Shown: positions 1 through 9,419, counted from the stretch's first letter. The stretch is DNA of 64,000 bases from an uncultured bacterium (GCA_905215695.1 CAJMQN010000002.1:186001-250000); one strand, 5' to 3'. Notes: generated from the sequence alone by a model not told the origin. Made by a program: numbers and translations.

Positions 1-530
1 GTGATTTCGTCAAACTCTCCGACGAGCACAGTCCAGGCTTGCGAGACCGCCTCCGCCCAGGTTTCATAGCAGGAATCCACTCCATAGACGGGCACGCCCA
101 GCGAACCCGCGGGCACGCTCTGCCCCGCGTCCGTCACGAAGGGCGGCAGAACGATTCCCTCTCCCACGATGAAACCGATTCCCGCGTCGTGGAGTTTCTG
201 GATAGATTCGTGAAAATAAGGGACCATTTCCTCGTCCAGTTCGATCTCTATGGTGCCGTCGTCATAGTCCACAATGAATTTTGAGAAGATGCTCGCCGGA
301 AACATCATGCGGAAGGAGTTGCACCCCATCGCGCCCATGAGATAGACGGTGACGTCGCGGTTGAATCCGATGACCTGATCTTCGTTTGAGTTCGCGCGCT
401 TTTCCCAAAGCGGCTCGAAAAAGCCGTACATGTGCGTTTTGTCCGCAGTCGGCGGGGTCTCTTCTCCGCCGCAGGCAGTGCATCCGAGAATGCACAGGAC
501 GGAGAGAAAGAGACAGAACAGTTTTTTCAT
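1..530 (-). CDS. Lipoprotein with glycoside-hydrolase-like barrel start (partial)
   Basis: The gene runs off the window edge; 176 codons are visible. An N-terminal signal peptide ends in the lipobox ILGCTAC (Cys about 17), so the product is probably a membrane-anchored lipoprotein. The segment GCNSFRMMFP followed by YFHESIQKLHDAGIGFIV resembles the second and third beta/alpha units of TIM-barrel glycosidases of the GH1/GH5 type; this is a resemblance, and the catalytic acids lie outside the window. AAGGAGG sits four bases before the ATG. It is the last visible gene of the carbohydrate ABC operon, 9 bases after the permease stop, which fits a sugar-cleaving role. The family assignment is tentative. 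Confidence 0.6.
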   Translation of the reverse strand, partial: MKKLFCLFLSVLCILGCTACGGEETPPTADKTHMYGFFEPLWEKRANSNEDQVIGFNRDVTVYLMGAMGCNSFRMMFPASIFSKFIVDYDDGTIEIELDEEMVPYFHESIQKLHDAGIGFIVGEGIVLPPFVTDAGQSVPAGSLGVPVYGVDSCYETWAEAVSQAWTVLVGEFDEI

Positions 531-539
531 GATTCCTCC

Positions 540-1418
540 TTAACCTTTGAGCCCGCCTGCGACGGTATTCGCGATAATCGTCTTTTGGAAGACCGCGAAG
601 ATGACGATGACGGGGACCGAAGAGAGCACCATCGCCGAAAAGACGACAGGCCAGTTGGAGCCTCGGGAGCTCATCTCCTGCTGTAACTGATAGATTCCGA
701 CCGCAAGCGTCGGGAATTCGCGCAGATACATGTAGGGCGTAAAGTAATCGTTCCAGAACCCGATAAAGCTGATGATTCCCACCGCGAACAGCGAAGGCTT
801 CGCCTGCGGGAGCATAATCCGTACGAAAATCTGAAAGTTTCCCGCGCCGTCAATTTGCGCCGCCTCCGCATAGGTCCAGGATAGACTTTTAAAGAACCCG
901 TACAGCAGAAAGAAGTTAAATCCGAACCCGCCCGAATACATGAGAACAATGCCGAGATGGTTGTTCGCAAGTCCGCTCTCGAACATAAATTTGTACTGCG
1001 CCGCAAGGGAGCCGGATGTCGGAATCAGCATAATCGTGATAGCGAGTCCGTAGATAAAATTCCTGCCCTTAAAATCGAATTTGGAAACCACGTAGGCGGA
1101 CATCGCGCAGGCGATTGTCGAACCCGCCGTGCCCCCGACGGCAAGGATGAATGAGTTTAAAAACATCGAGAAGAGGTTGTACTCGCTGAACGCTTTTGCG
1201 TAATTGTCCAGCGTCCATTTCCCGAAGTTAAACCAGTCCATTGGGTATTTTGCAAAGTCGAGCCTCGTGCGGAAGGAATTGATTGCCGCCCACAGCAGAG
1301 GGAAGACGAGAGAGATGCCGTAGAGGATAAAGACAATCAGGACAATGATCATCGTGACCTTGGGCAGAGAACATTTGTCCTCGCTCGCCTTCCGCGCTCT
1401 TTGTGCGTGAAATGCCAT
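540..1418 (-). CDS. Carbohydrate ABC transporter permease, MalG/UgpE type
   Basis: This 292-residue inner-membrane permease has about six hydrophobic segments and the cytoplasmic EAA loop, here EAAQIDGAGNFQIFVRIMLP near residue 195, which docks the ATPase. The C-terminus (IIANTVAGGLKG) is typical of the MalG/UgpE half of sugar importers. Its ATG overlaps the stop of the large secreted protein upstream (TAATG), so the two are translationally coupled. Its partner permease lies more than 5 kb upstream, beyond two secreted-protein genes, which is unusual. No ATP-binding gene is in the operon; as in many Firmicutes sugar importers, a shared MsmX-like ATPase encoded elsewhere probably serves it (inference). 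Confidence 0.93.
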   Translation of the reverse strand: MAFHAQRARKASEDKCSLPKVTMIIVLIVFILYGISLVFPLLWAAINSFRTRLDFAKYPMDWFNFGKWTLDNYAKAFSEYNLFSMFLNSFILAVGGTAGSTIACAMSAYVVSKFDFKGRNFIYGLAITIMLIPTSGSLAAQYKFMFESGLANNHLGIVLMYSGGFGFNFFLLYGFFKSLSWTYAEAAQIDGAGNFQIFVRIMLPQAKPSLFAVGIISFIGFWNDYFTPYMYLREFPTLAVGIYQLQQEMSSRGSNWPVVFSAMVLSSVPVIVIFAVFQKTIIANTVAGGLKG

Positions 1419-4400
1419 TATTTGATCCTTTTTCTCGTATAGAAGAGTCCGAATGCGGCAAGTGCAATCACCGCAAGTCCGCCGCCCAGCATTCCGCCGA
1501 TGCCGCCCGTCGAGCCGCAGCCTCCGCAGCCGCCCTTTTCGGGTTCTTCGGGTTTGTTGGGATCATCGGGCTCCTCGGGCTCTTCGGGGTCCGGCGGAAC
1601 AACGTCGTCGGGAATTTCCGAATAGTCCGAGAGGTTGACGAACACAAAGCGGTCCAGCGCAATTCCGCCAGAAACCGTCGCGACACCCACCCGTCCGGGT
1701 ACGGCGCAATCCACGTCGAATTCCGCAACAGGTTCATTGAGTACGTCATAGGGAAGGTCTCCGTACATGAGCGCGATTTGGAGCTTTCCGCCCATCACCG
1801 TCGTCTGTACGACAAAGGAGCCCTCTCCGATCGCCGCAAAGACATCAACGCCGAGTTCAATGGTACGTTCCTCTGCACCGTCTTTGACTGTCGCCTTCGT
1901 GGAACCCTTCGTAAATGTCACCGTGCAGGCATCCGCAAGCGTATCCTCGGAATCCAGCCGTCCGAAGTACAGCGAAATATCCGTACACGTTTCGGAAATT
2001 GAGGTAATCCGCACCATCTGCGCGTAGTTGCGCGCCCAGCCTGCGGTTCCGAACATTCCGTTCGCACCGAGCGTAAGTTTTCCGTCCGCAACGGTGCCCG
2101 CAACGCTCTCGAATTTGTCCGAGCCGTCGAATGCCGCCGAAGCGTCAGCCATCTGCGGAAGATCGATGACGCGGAAGGTCTTTTGCGCGGTCGCGGTCAA
2201 GTCGTGTGTGTTCTTGACCGAAAATTTCACCGTATAGAAACCCGTCGCAGTCGGTGTAAAGGTCAGTCCCTCGGAGTGAAGAGGCGTACCCGTCGCCTCC
2301 TTTCCCGCGAAGACCTCCATTGTAATCGTGAGCGAGTCCGCGTCGTCGAGCGGGTCATCCGCTTCGGGCGCAAACGTAATCGGATTCAGACCGTTGTACC
2401 AGTCTTTCGTGTCCCCGACGGTGAGCGTGGGCGCGCCGTAAATAACTTCGAAGTCGAAGGGCACGTTTGCGGTCTGTCCCGCGGGATTGGAAACGGTAAA
2501 GAGGAAATGATAGTTTCCGATTTCCGTCGGTTTAAATTCCGCAATATTCGGTACCGCATAGGGCTCCCCGTCCTTGGTCACGGTATAGTTGAAAGTTTTC
2601 ACGATTTCCGCAACGCTGAAACTCGGGTCGGAGAGTGTAGGCATGAGATTGAAGGTCTCCCCGAGACTCCCCTGTGTCATTTCAGGCACCGTCACCGTGG
2701 GCGCCGCAGCGGGATTGGATTTCAACGAGAGGTAGTTAAGTCTCGCGGAAATTGTCTCCCCCTCTCCGAAGAACCCAACAAAGCCGTCGGTATTCTCGAG
2801 CGTAAAGATTTCGGTTTTTCCTCCGACCGATACCTCGAGCGCACCCGTGGCGCCGATGAGCCGGAAGGTTACGAGCGTGGGATTGGTCAAATCAAGCCCC
2901 GCGATTGCACGCTCGTCGGGTTCTTCCTCGCCCTTGCGCAGTCCGAGAACCGCGCCGTTCGTGTCCCGTTTCAAATAGAGATAGCTGCTGTTCTCGCCGA
3001 AAGCATAGTTCGTACCAAGCCCGAACGCCGCGCCGAACGAGCCGGAGTTCAGCTTGAAATTGAACGCGCCGCTCACGACGTCCGTGTCGAGGTTTTCGAG
3101 CTTTGTTTTGACGCCGAGCGTCCCTTCGCCGGAGAACGAAACCTCCGAAACCGCCGGAAGGGTCAGGGTCGTCGAGGAAGAAGCGGTCCAGAGCGCAAGC
3201 CCGTTGCCGTTGATATTGTTGTAGGAGAAATCATCCGAGAGCAGGACTCCCTCCGCCGAAGTGGAGACCTGTGCCGAATGTAGCGTTGTTCCTCCGCCCC
3301 AAGTATTATGAGGAACTGAAATAAAGAATCGTCCGCCGTCACGCACCATATCCGCAAACAATCCCGTTTCGGTAAAGAGGACGTAATCTTTTTCGGTACT
3401 GAGTCCGCTCTCTCCGCCCATCGTTATTTGCTCAAGGATTCGCAGGGAAAGCGTTGCGGAACCGTCCGCGGAAACGTCCAGAATAAACTTCACTTTTCCG
3501 TCGAAGATACGCAAATTTCCGGACGCGTAAAATTTAGACTCGTCTTCCTTCAGAATTTCGTCCCATCTGCCGTCAACCTTCACATTGCTTCCCGCGTTGC
3601 CGTCCTTTGTCACGCTGTAGCCGTTGAAGTTCAGGGAAATATAGTCCGTAGGCGCGGTCTCGTTCGCTCCGACAAATCCCACTGCGGTCGTCGGTCCTCT
3701 CGAAGTCACGACATACTCGACATGCGTCGCGCCTTTGAAGGACTGTGTGCTGACAAGCATATTGTTTCCATTCACCGACGTACCGCCGCTCGCGACCCCC
3801 TTGTCGTTGGGCAAGGATTCAACAAAGGAAACCGCGCCTGCGCTCGGCTTTGAAGCAGTTCCCTCGGCGACAGCAGTGTCAAAGGCGTCGTTTGTAACCC
3901 AGTTGGTATCAAAAGTGGAAGGGGTTGCAAAGTTTTCAGTATAGTTTTCAAAGACCGAAATCGGGGGTTGCGATGAAATGCTCGCACGGAGCAATTTAAA
4001 ATTGCTTGACGCAAAGAAGGGATAACCGACTTCTTTCAATGCACTTGGATTATCCACATTGGCAAAGGACAAAAACGGATAGCTTGTATCAATGTTTTTA
4101 TACATTTCGAGCCAACTGTCGCGTTCGAACTTACTGTCCATTACCGTATTAGAGGCAGGAATTTTTACGGAAAGCGTCACGTTACCGTAGGCGGAAATCT
4201 CAAGTTTCAGCGAAACTTCCCCCTTCAAAGGCGCAATGTCCGTTGTTGCGTCATGATTCCAAGCTCCTTTTACCATGGAGGTCGGCTTTTGTGCACTGCC
4301 GTCATTATAATAGAAGATATAGTTAGATGCTGCATCCGCAATTTCCGACTTGACATTTTTGCGGCTCAATCCTATTTTGAATTGATAGGTTTCCTGTACA

Positions 4401-4672
4401 AATTCCACGTCAAAAGTGAGAGTGGACTGCAAACCTGTTTCTCCACCGACAGGTTTATTTAAGAGGAACAGTGCGTCTGTGACAGAGGATGCGTCAGCAT
4501 AAGCCTGTACCGGCGTCGTGCTCTCCACCTCGGAGGCGTGGAACCCGCCTCCCGCAACATAGGTTTTGGCGGAGCTGCCCGTCCCGGTCTCCGCAAACGC
4601 CGCCCCGGCAAAACCGCAGAGGCTGATTACCATGACACAAAGAATGGCGAAAATCGCTCTTTTTCTTTTCAT
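1418..4672 (-). CDS. Large secreted jelly-roll/Ig-like protein with Cys-Gly C-terminal anchor
   Basis: A 1084-residue envelope protein. Residues 1-27 form a signal peptide ending AAFA. The body holds several beta-rich blocks resembling LamG/concanavalin-type jelly rolls (about 30-240, 245-460, 480-650 and 870-1010) and two Ig- or cadherin-like repeats (about 660-860, starting PTVTVPEMT and APTLTVGDT). Near 1025-1045 is a Pro/Glu/Asp linker, then GGCGGCGS, a glycine-rich hydrophobic segment, and RKRIK at the end. That tail looks like a membrane-anchoring sorting signal but is not LPXTG. The position between two sugar permease genes suggests binding or presentation of a polysaccharide at the surface. 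No catalytic motif was recognised. Confidence 0.8.
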   Translation of the reverse strand: MKRKRAIFAILCVMVISLCGFAGAAFAETGTGSSAKTYVAGGGFHASEVESTTPVQAYADASSVTDALFLLNKPVGGETGLQSTLTFDVEFVQETYQFKIGLSRKNVKSEIADAASNYIFYYNDGSAQKPTSMVKGAWNHDATTDIAPLKGEVSLKLEISAYGNVTLSVKIPASNTVMDSKFERDSWLEMYKNIDTSYPFLSFANVDNPSALKEVGYPFFASSNFKLLRASISSQPPISVFENYTENFATPSTFDTNWVTNDAFDTAVAEGTASKPSAGAVSFVESLPNDKGVASGGTSVNGNNMLVSTQSFKGATHVEYVVTSRGPTTAVGFVGANETAPTDYISLNFNGYSVTKDGNAGSNVKVDGRWDEILKEDESKFYASGNLRIFDGKVKFILDVSADGSATLSLRILEQITMGGESGLSTEKDYVLFTETGLFADMVRDGGRFFISVPHNTWGGGTTLHSAQVSTSAEGVLLSDDFSYNNINGNGLALWTASSSTTLTLPAVSEVSFSGEGTLGVKTKLENLDTDVVSGAFNFKLNSGSFGAAFGLGTNYAFGENSSYLYLKRDTNGAVLGLRKGEEEPDERAIAGLDLTNPTLVTFRLIGATGALEVSVGGKTEIFTLENTDGFVGFFGEGETISARLNYLSLKSNPAAAPTVTVPEMTQGSLGETFNLMPTLSDPSFSVAEIVKTFNYTVTKDGEPYAVPNIAEFKPTEIGNYHFLFTVSNPAGQTANVPFDFEVIYGAPTLTVGDTKDWYNGLNPITFAPEADDPLDDADSLTITMEVFAGKEATGTPLHSEGLTFTPTATGFYTVKFSVKNTHDLTATAQKTFRVIDLPQMADASAAFDGSDKFESVAGTVADGKLTLGANGMFGTAGWARNYAQMVRITSISETCTDISLYFGRLDSEDTLADACTVTFTKGSTKATVKDGAEERTIELGVDVFAAIGEGSFVVQTTVMGGKLQIALMYGDLPYDVLNEPVAEFDVDCAVPGRVGVATVSGGIALDRFVFVNLSDYSEIPDDVVPPDPEEPEEPDDPNKPEEPEKGGCGGCGSTGGIGGMLGGGLAVIALAAFGLFYTRKRIK

Positions 4673-4684
4673 CTTTTCTCTCCC

Positions 4685-6694
4685 TTAAGCGTAATTTTCG
4701 AAAGACAGCGGCGTGATACTTAAGTTGTCGATGTCAAAAGTGCTGTTGTATCCGCAGCTGATTCCCACGTAGCCGTAGGTGTTCACATTTGTGAAAACGG
4801 CTTTGGGTTGGTCGAGATAGCTTGCGTCTTGATTCGAATATTTATAGTAAATCGAAATCGTGCGGTTCTTGACGATGACGACGACGTTGACTTTCAAACC
4901 GTCGGTTCCGGTCACAACCTTGCCGTCGCTTCCGTCATGCCACCAGCACTCCGAGGGCCACTCCGCCTCTCCTCCGCTTGCGGTCGTCGCGCCGTATCCC
5001 CATATAATCATGCTCGGTGTAATCTTCCCTTCCGTATTCTTGTTCCAATATTTGGTGCAGAACTGTACCGAAGGATGTGTTCCGCCGATACTGCTCTCGT
5101 CATAATTCTGTTTTCCGACCGAAATACCGATGCTCATGTCCGCGTAATAGCCGGGTGTGGCATACAGCCCGTCCTCGTCCCGGTAAAAACTTCCCACAAT
5201 GCGCGTCACGTCAAAGCGCAGAATAAAGTCCTGATATTTTTCCTTTGTATTGAAGGAAGTATTGACATCGCCGGAAGAGAATTTTAAAACCCCGTTCCGA
5301 ACGCTACAGTTGCCTTCGGCGACCCACTTTTTGGAATCCACGTAGCCCGCCGTCGTCGAACCGTTTTTCATCGCGTCGAAATTGTTTCCGATTGCGCCCG
5401 CCGTCGGTCTTTGGAAGGTATAGAGCGTCAGTTCCGCCGAATACAGGAACGCGCTCACCGAACCGGTCGCAGTCTCCTCCAATTTTTCGGCGGCGAATCC
5501 GAGATAGCCGGACAGAGCCGCATTTCGCGCCGTTCCCGCGAGAACGCCGTCCACATAGACCTGCAAATCGCTGTTATACCTGCCGATGAGCCGCACGACC
5601 GCGCCGTCAGAAACGGAAAGCCCTTCCTTCACGATCGCCGCGTCCTCTCCCTCGCGCGCAATCACGAGGTCAAATCCCTCTTCCGCAGGGGTAAACGCGA
5701 GAAAATCTCCGCCCGCGCCGCTGCCGTCCATGCCGGTGCGCACTCCGAATCCATAGCCCTCGGGAATATTCGAAAGCCCGACGCCGAAGGAGAAATCAAA
5801 GAGATTGAGACTACCCTGTCCCTCCTGCACCTCAAACTTCGCCGCCATGACCGCAGAGGAAATCTCCGCAAACTTTGCGGCATATCCCATACCCGAAGAA
5901 TACTGTTCATTCTGCGCGATCCAGGGCAGAATGCGCTCATCGGTCATGCCGATCAGTTCCTCTGTGGGTTTTTCGAACTTTTCGGTCGCAACGACTTTGT
6001 CCGCCGCCGTATCTCGAATGGAAAGATTCATAAACTTGACCGTCGAACCGTCGCCGTTCGCCTGAATGCAGAGATGACCTGCCACGCCAAACACCGAGAG
6101 ATCGCAGACCTTTTCGAGCGTTTCGCCTGCGTAAATCGCGCCCTTATATTCCTCGTTCTCATAGGTCACGGAAATCTTGAAGGGCATCGCGACTCCATTC
6201 GAAACAAGTCCCGGGACGTTTCCCGTCTCGCCGTCGATGATCTGACCGAGGCGGTAGTTGTTGACCCAACCCTTTTGTCCGTTGGCGCTGATGATGATTC
6301 CGCTTTGGCTGCGCTTTGCATAAGTCGAACCGACTTCTTCGCCGCCGAGAATGATGCCGCACCACGCCTCGCCCGAGGTCTTCATCGAAACCTCGAAGCT
6401 GATATCATAGCTCTTTCCCGCCTCGAATGTAAAACCGTTGTGATAAATGGAATGACTATAGCCCTGCACGGGTTTCATTACCAGCGCGCCCGAAGTTTCA
6501 ACAGCATTCACCTTCTGCGCGTCCGCGCCTGCGAGCAGCCACTTTGACGAATCGATGGTGCTTCCGCTGAAGTCGTCGGCGAGCGCAACCGTCGCCACAC
6601 TGCCGGCATTCGCCGCGCCGAGGGGCAGCGCGCAAGCCGCGATGAGCAGGGCAAGCCCGACAGCCGTCGCAATCCTTGCAAATTTTCTCTTCAT
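4685..6694 (-). CDS. Secreted multi-domain carbohydrate-binding-like protein
   Basis: The product has 669 residues. The start is placed at the ATG of MKRKFARIATAVG because it is preceded by a purine-rich GGAAGGAGAGGAAGG and opens a clear signal peptide (ALPLGAANA). Three beta-rich, jelly-roll-like units follow (about 35-220, 225-425, 430-665), each with the pattern of a short DDFSG/FE opener, a paired strand block and a terminal NLSI or SAEL strand, much like LamG/DUF1080 domains. It has no membrane anchor, unlike the 1084-residue neighbour with which it shares domain style. The spacing to that neighbour is 12 bases, so they are one transcript. Likely a secreted glycan-binding protein; the substrate is unknown. 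Confidence 0.78.
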   Translation of the reverse strand: MKRKFARIATAVGLALLIAACALPLGAANAGSVATVALADDFSGSTIDSSKWLLAGADAQKVNAVETSGALVMKPVQGYSHSIYHNGFTFEAGKSYDISFEVSMKTSGEAWCGIILGGEEVGSTYAKRSQSGIIISANGQKGWVNNYRLGQIIDGETGNVPGLVSNGVAMPFKISVTYENEEYKGAIYAGETLEKVCDLSVFGVAGHLCIQANGDGSTVKFMNLSIRDTAADKVVATEKFEKPTEELIGMTDERILPWIAQNEQYSSGMGYAAKFAEISSAVMAAKFEVQEGQGSLNLFDFSFGVGLSNIPEGYGFGVRTGMDGSGAGGDFLAFTPAEEGFDLVIAREGEDAAIVKEGLSVSDGAVVRLIGRYNSDLQVYVDGVLAGTARNAALSGYLGFAAEKLEETATGSVSAFLYSAELTLYTFQRPTAGAIGNNFDAMKNGSTTAGYVDSKKWVAEGNCSVRNGVLKFSSGDVNTSFNTKEKYQDFILRFDVTRIVGSFYRDEDGLYATPGYYADMSIGISVGKQNYDESSIGGTHPSVQFCTKYWNKNTEGKITPSMIIWGYGATTASGGEAEWPSECWWHDGSDGKVVTGTDGLKVNVVVIVKNRTISIYYKYSNQDASYLDQPKAVFTNVNTYGYVGISCGYNSTFDIDNLSITPLSFENYA

Positions 6695-6719
6695 ACCTTC
6701 CTCTCCTTCCTTTTTTATT

Positions 6720-7652
6720 TTAAAATTCAATATCCGGTGTGACCTTTCCCATCAGCCATTTGACGAAGAACACGAAGGGAATGCCGACCACCGAGAACAT
6801 GAGCCCGAGAGCGGCGGCTTTTTCTCCCTCCTCCTGATTCACAAGCTGATAGATGTACAGTGCGACCGTCGAAGTCTTTCCGTTTGCGCCCCCGCTGTCC
6901 GAGATGATAAGCATGGGCGGCAAAAACCAGCCGAAGATTGCCAAAGAATTTAAGATAAACAGCGTGGACATGGTCGGCCATACAAGGGGCAGAACAATCT
7001 GAAACATCTCCCTCACGGTCGTCACGCCGTCCAGCCTGCTGTACTCGAGAATCTCCTGCGGAATGCGGGAAATGCCTCCGTTTAGCAGCACCACATTGTA
7101 CCCGAGTCCGGACCACACCGCGAAGAAAAACACAGTCGGCATCGCCCAGCTCCCGTTGCTGTCCAAAAAGAATGGCGTCTTTTCCCCGAAAATGAGCTCG
7201 CAGAGCTTGTAAAAAAGACCGTAATCGGAGTTAAACATGGAGCGGTACGCGAGTGCGAGCACGGTAATCGAGATGATCGAGGGCAGAAAGAACACCACCC
7301 GGAAGAGGTTCGCGCAGGGAATCTTCTTGAACAGAAAGAACGCGCAGACAAAGGACAGCGGCAGAATGATAAAGTTATTGACCGGGAAGATCCACAGCGA
7401 GTTGAGCATAGAGTTGAAGGTGCGTTCGTTGTGTCCGAGGAACATGTCCCCGAAGAGTTCCCAGAAGTTATTGAGTCCGTACCAGACGTACTCCTGCGTG
7501 TTGGGGCTGTATCGAAAGAAAGTCATGAAGATGGTATTCGCGTTGATGTACAGCCAAAACACGAGGAAGTGCGCGATCGGGTATGCCAGCATGAGCCATA
7601 CAAAGACCGTGGTCTTCCGCTTCCCCGAACGAAGCCGTTTTGTCTTTTCCAT
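6720..7652 (-). CDS. Carbohydrate ABC transporter permease, MalF/UgpA type
   Basis: A 310-residue permease with six predicted membrane spans and the coupling loop EYSRLDGVTTVREMFQIVLP near residue 200. The start is taken as the ATG of MEKTKRLRSG, which overlaps the stop of the solute-binding protein gene (TGATG); an in-frame GTG eight codons earlier would lie inside that gene. It pairs with the MalG-type permease at 540-1418 to form the channel. The basic, signal-like N-terminus and the length match the MalF/UgpA family lacking the large periplasmic loop, as in Gram-positive importers. Confidence 0.92.
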   Translation of the reverse strand: MEKTKRLRSGKRKTTVFVWLMLAYPIAHFLVFWLYINANTIFMTFFRYSPNTQEYVWYGLNNFWELFGDMFLGHNERTFNSMLNSLWIFPVNNFIILPLSFVCAFFLFKKIPCANLFRVVFFLPSIISITVLALAYRSMFNSDYGLFYKLCELIFGEKTPFFLDSNGSWAMPTVFFFAVWSGLGYNVVLLNGGISRIPQEILEYSRLDGVTTVREMFQIVLPLVWPTMSTLFILNSLAIFGWFLPPMLIISDSGGANGKTSTVALYIYQLVNQEEGEKAAALGLMFSVVGIPFVFFVKWLMGKVTPDIEF

Positions 7653-9262
7653 CAGACCTCGGCGAGCTCCTTCCACTTATCGAAGTTATCCATCGCATTG
7701 TTATAGACGGTTGTCACGAGCTCGTTTGCGGTCTTTCCGTAGAGTTGAAGAAGGATATCCGCCTCGTTGTTCTCCGCCCATTCCTTGATGCCCGCGTACA
7801 TAAAGATGTTGCTTGTTGAGCTACGCACAATCTGCAGAGCGTCCGGGTTCTCATAGACCGAGAAAACGCTCTTCGTGAAGTCCGTGAGTCCCTCCGCCTC
7901 GCTCGGGCTGTAGTCAAAGGGACGTGCGATAGACATGGATTCGGTCGCCTTCATGACGTTTTCCTGTTTGTTGAGGTAGATAAGGAACTTTTTGGCGTTC
8001 TCCTTGTGTACCGCATTCTCGGGGATAAACATGAGGTCGCCGATCTCGGTATTGTTGACGACGGCGTATTCGGGAGACTGCGTTGACGCGGTCTCAAACC
8101 CTCCGTCCTTCAAGAGTCCGCCGTGAATCTCTTTGGATTCGAGTCCGAGCTTGGACGCAACCGAGGAGACATAGGCATAATCGACCGCCGGCACGGGCAT
8201 CATTGCGTAGTGGAAATTCTCGTCGATCAGTTCGTCGATTTCGTTCTGAATCCAGGAACCATTGGGCATCATCGCCGCTTCCCCGAACGCGAACTTTTCC
8301 TGTGCCTCATAGACGGTCTTTGAGACCGGGTCCTTGATGCTGTTCGTCCAAGTGCTGTTCGCCTCATCGACGATGAGGTCGCGAAGAACCTGAAGCGCAA
8401 TCTTGCGCCCCGCCTGATTAAAGGATTCGTATCCGCTGTCCGGATTTCCGGCGTTGTCCACAAAGTTGTAAAAATCCTTCAGGTCGCCGTATTTTGCCAC
8501 GCCGTCCTCGAAAGATTCGTCATAGCCTTGATAGGAGCACCACAGACTCATAAAGAGGAAGTTCCAATACCCCATATTCGTGCCGTCGCCGCCCCAGGCA
8601 AAAGCGGTCTTTCCCGCAGCTTTCAGGTCCGCGACGAGCTCGAGAAGCTCGGTGACGGTCTTGGGCGTATAGCCGTCCGCCCACTTGCCGCCGAGACTCT
8701 TGAGCATATCCACGTTATAGACGATTCCGGTGAGCGGCGAAGTCCAGGGCACCACCCAATAGTGCTTATCGGCACTGCTCGGGGTCTGTCCCATGTATCC
8801 GAACTGCGCGGCTTCGTCGATCAGCTTATCGGAAAGCGTTTTGTCGTCTTCATCCTCATAGACATACGAATAGACGTCGTCGATTTCGGAGATATAGCCC
8901 TTGTTGACGTAGCCCTGCCACTTGAGGGTCTGCGTCATCACGACGTCGGGAAGTTTATTGAGAATGGTCGCGCTCGGCTTTCCATTCGAGGGATGCGCAT
9001 TCTTCAAGAGCGTGGGAATCTCGCTCGTGACGCTGTTGTCAGACTCGAGATAGACGCCGATGCCCGTCTCTTGCACGAAATTGTGCGTAATCTCGTACAG
9101 CCATTCGGCGCCGTTGCCTCCCTCGAAATAGCGGACATACAGATCGCCCTCGTCCCGCTCGAAGAGGTAATCGTAGTCGGAATTTGTCTTTCCCCGGCCG
9201 CAGCCGGCAAAACCGAACACGAGAACAAGCGCAAGTACTGCCGTCAACACACGTTTCATCAT
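7652..9262 (-). CDS. Carbohydrate ABC transporter substrate-binding lipoprotein
   Basis: A 536-residue family 1 extracellular solute-binding protein. The lipobox FGFAGC (Cys about 21) predicts lipid anchoring. The segments ATILNKLPDVVM, WVVPWTSPLTGIVYNVDMLKSLG and FGEAAMMPNGSW are characteristic of sugar-binding proteins of the MalE/NgcE type. AGGAG lies eight bases before the first of two adjacent ATG codons. It is the first gene of the operon and should capture the sugar for the two permeases downstream. The rather large size and the company of giant secreted proteins suggest an oligosaccharide ligand (inference). Confidence 0.93.
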   Translation of the reverse strand: MMKRVLTAVLALVLVFGFAGCGRGKTNSDYDYLFERDEGDLYVRYFEGGNGAEWLYEITHNFVQETGIGVYLESDNSVTSEIPTLLKNAHPSNGKPSATILNKLPDVVMTQTLKWQGYVNKGYISEIDDVYSYVYEDEDDKTLSDKLIDEAAQFGYMGQTPSSADKHYWVVPWTSPLTGIVYNVDMLKSLGGKWADGYTPKTVTELLELVADLKAAGKTAFAWGGDGTNMGYWNFLFMSLWCSYQGYDESFEDGVAKYGDLKDFYNFVDNAGNPDSGYESFNQAGRKIALQVLRDLIVDEANSTWTNSIKDPVSKTVYEAQEKFAFGEAAMMPNGSWIQNEIDELIDENFHYAMMPVPAVDYAYVSSVASKLGLESKEIHGGLLKDGGFETASTQSPEYAVVNNTEIGDLMFIPENAVHKENAKKFLIYLNKQENVMKATESMSIARPFDYSPSEAEGLTDFTKSVFSVYENPDALQIVRSSTSNIFMYAGIKEWAENNEADILLQLYGKTANELVTTVYNNAMDNFDKWKELAEV

Positions 9263-9300
9263 ATCCTGAACTCCTTTTTTTCTTCCAAAAGTACTCTGTC

Positions 9301-9419
9301 AGACTCGAGTGGCCGCTCAAAGCGCGTCCACTCTCCTCTCAAGAAAGGATACCTTCGGTGAACTTTTCCTTCGAGACTCGAATGTCCGCGCAAAGCGCGT
9401 CCGCTCTCCTCTCAGGAAA
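9301..9419 (-). repeat. Two 46-base direct repeats in the leader of the sugar operon
   Basis: Copies at 9301-9346 and 9374-9419 share about 85-90 percent identity with a period of 73 bases. In the transcribed (minus) orientation each begins with a GAGAGGAGAG purine run followed by a GC-rich potential hairpin around CGCGCTTTG; in the copy nearer the gene the arms GAGTGGACGC and GCGGCCACTC pair with one mismatch. Both lie between a possible -10 box (TATACT, 9420-9425) and the first gene of the operon, so they would be in the mRNA leader. Confidence 0.8.

Noticed and set aside
2183..3283. Long open frame of 366 codons on the plus strand
   Set aside because: It lies wholly antisense to the 1084-residue secreted protein, has an Arg/Glu-rich composition typical of a shadow frame in GC-biased coding DNA, no domain and no ribosome binding site.
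5411..6547. Long plus-strand frame of 378 codons
   Set aside because: Antisense shadow of the 669-residue secreted protein; no recognisable family, signal or start site.
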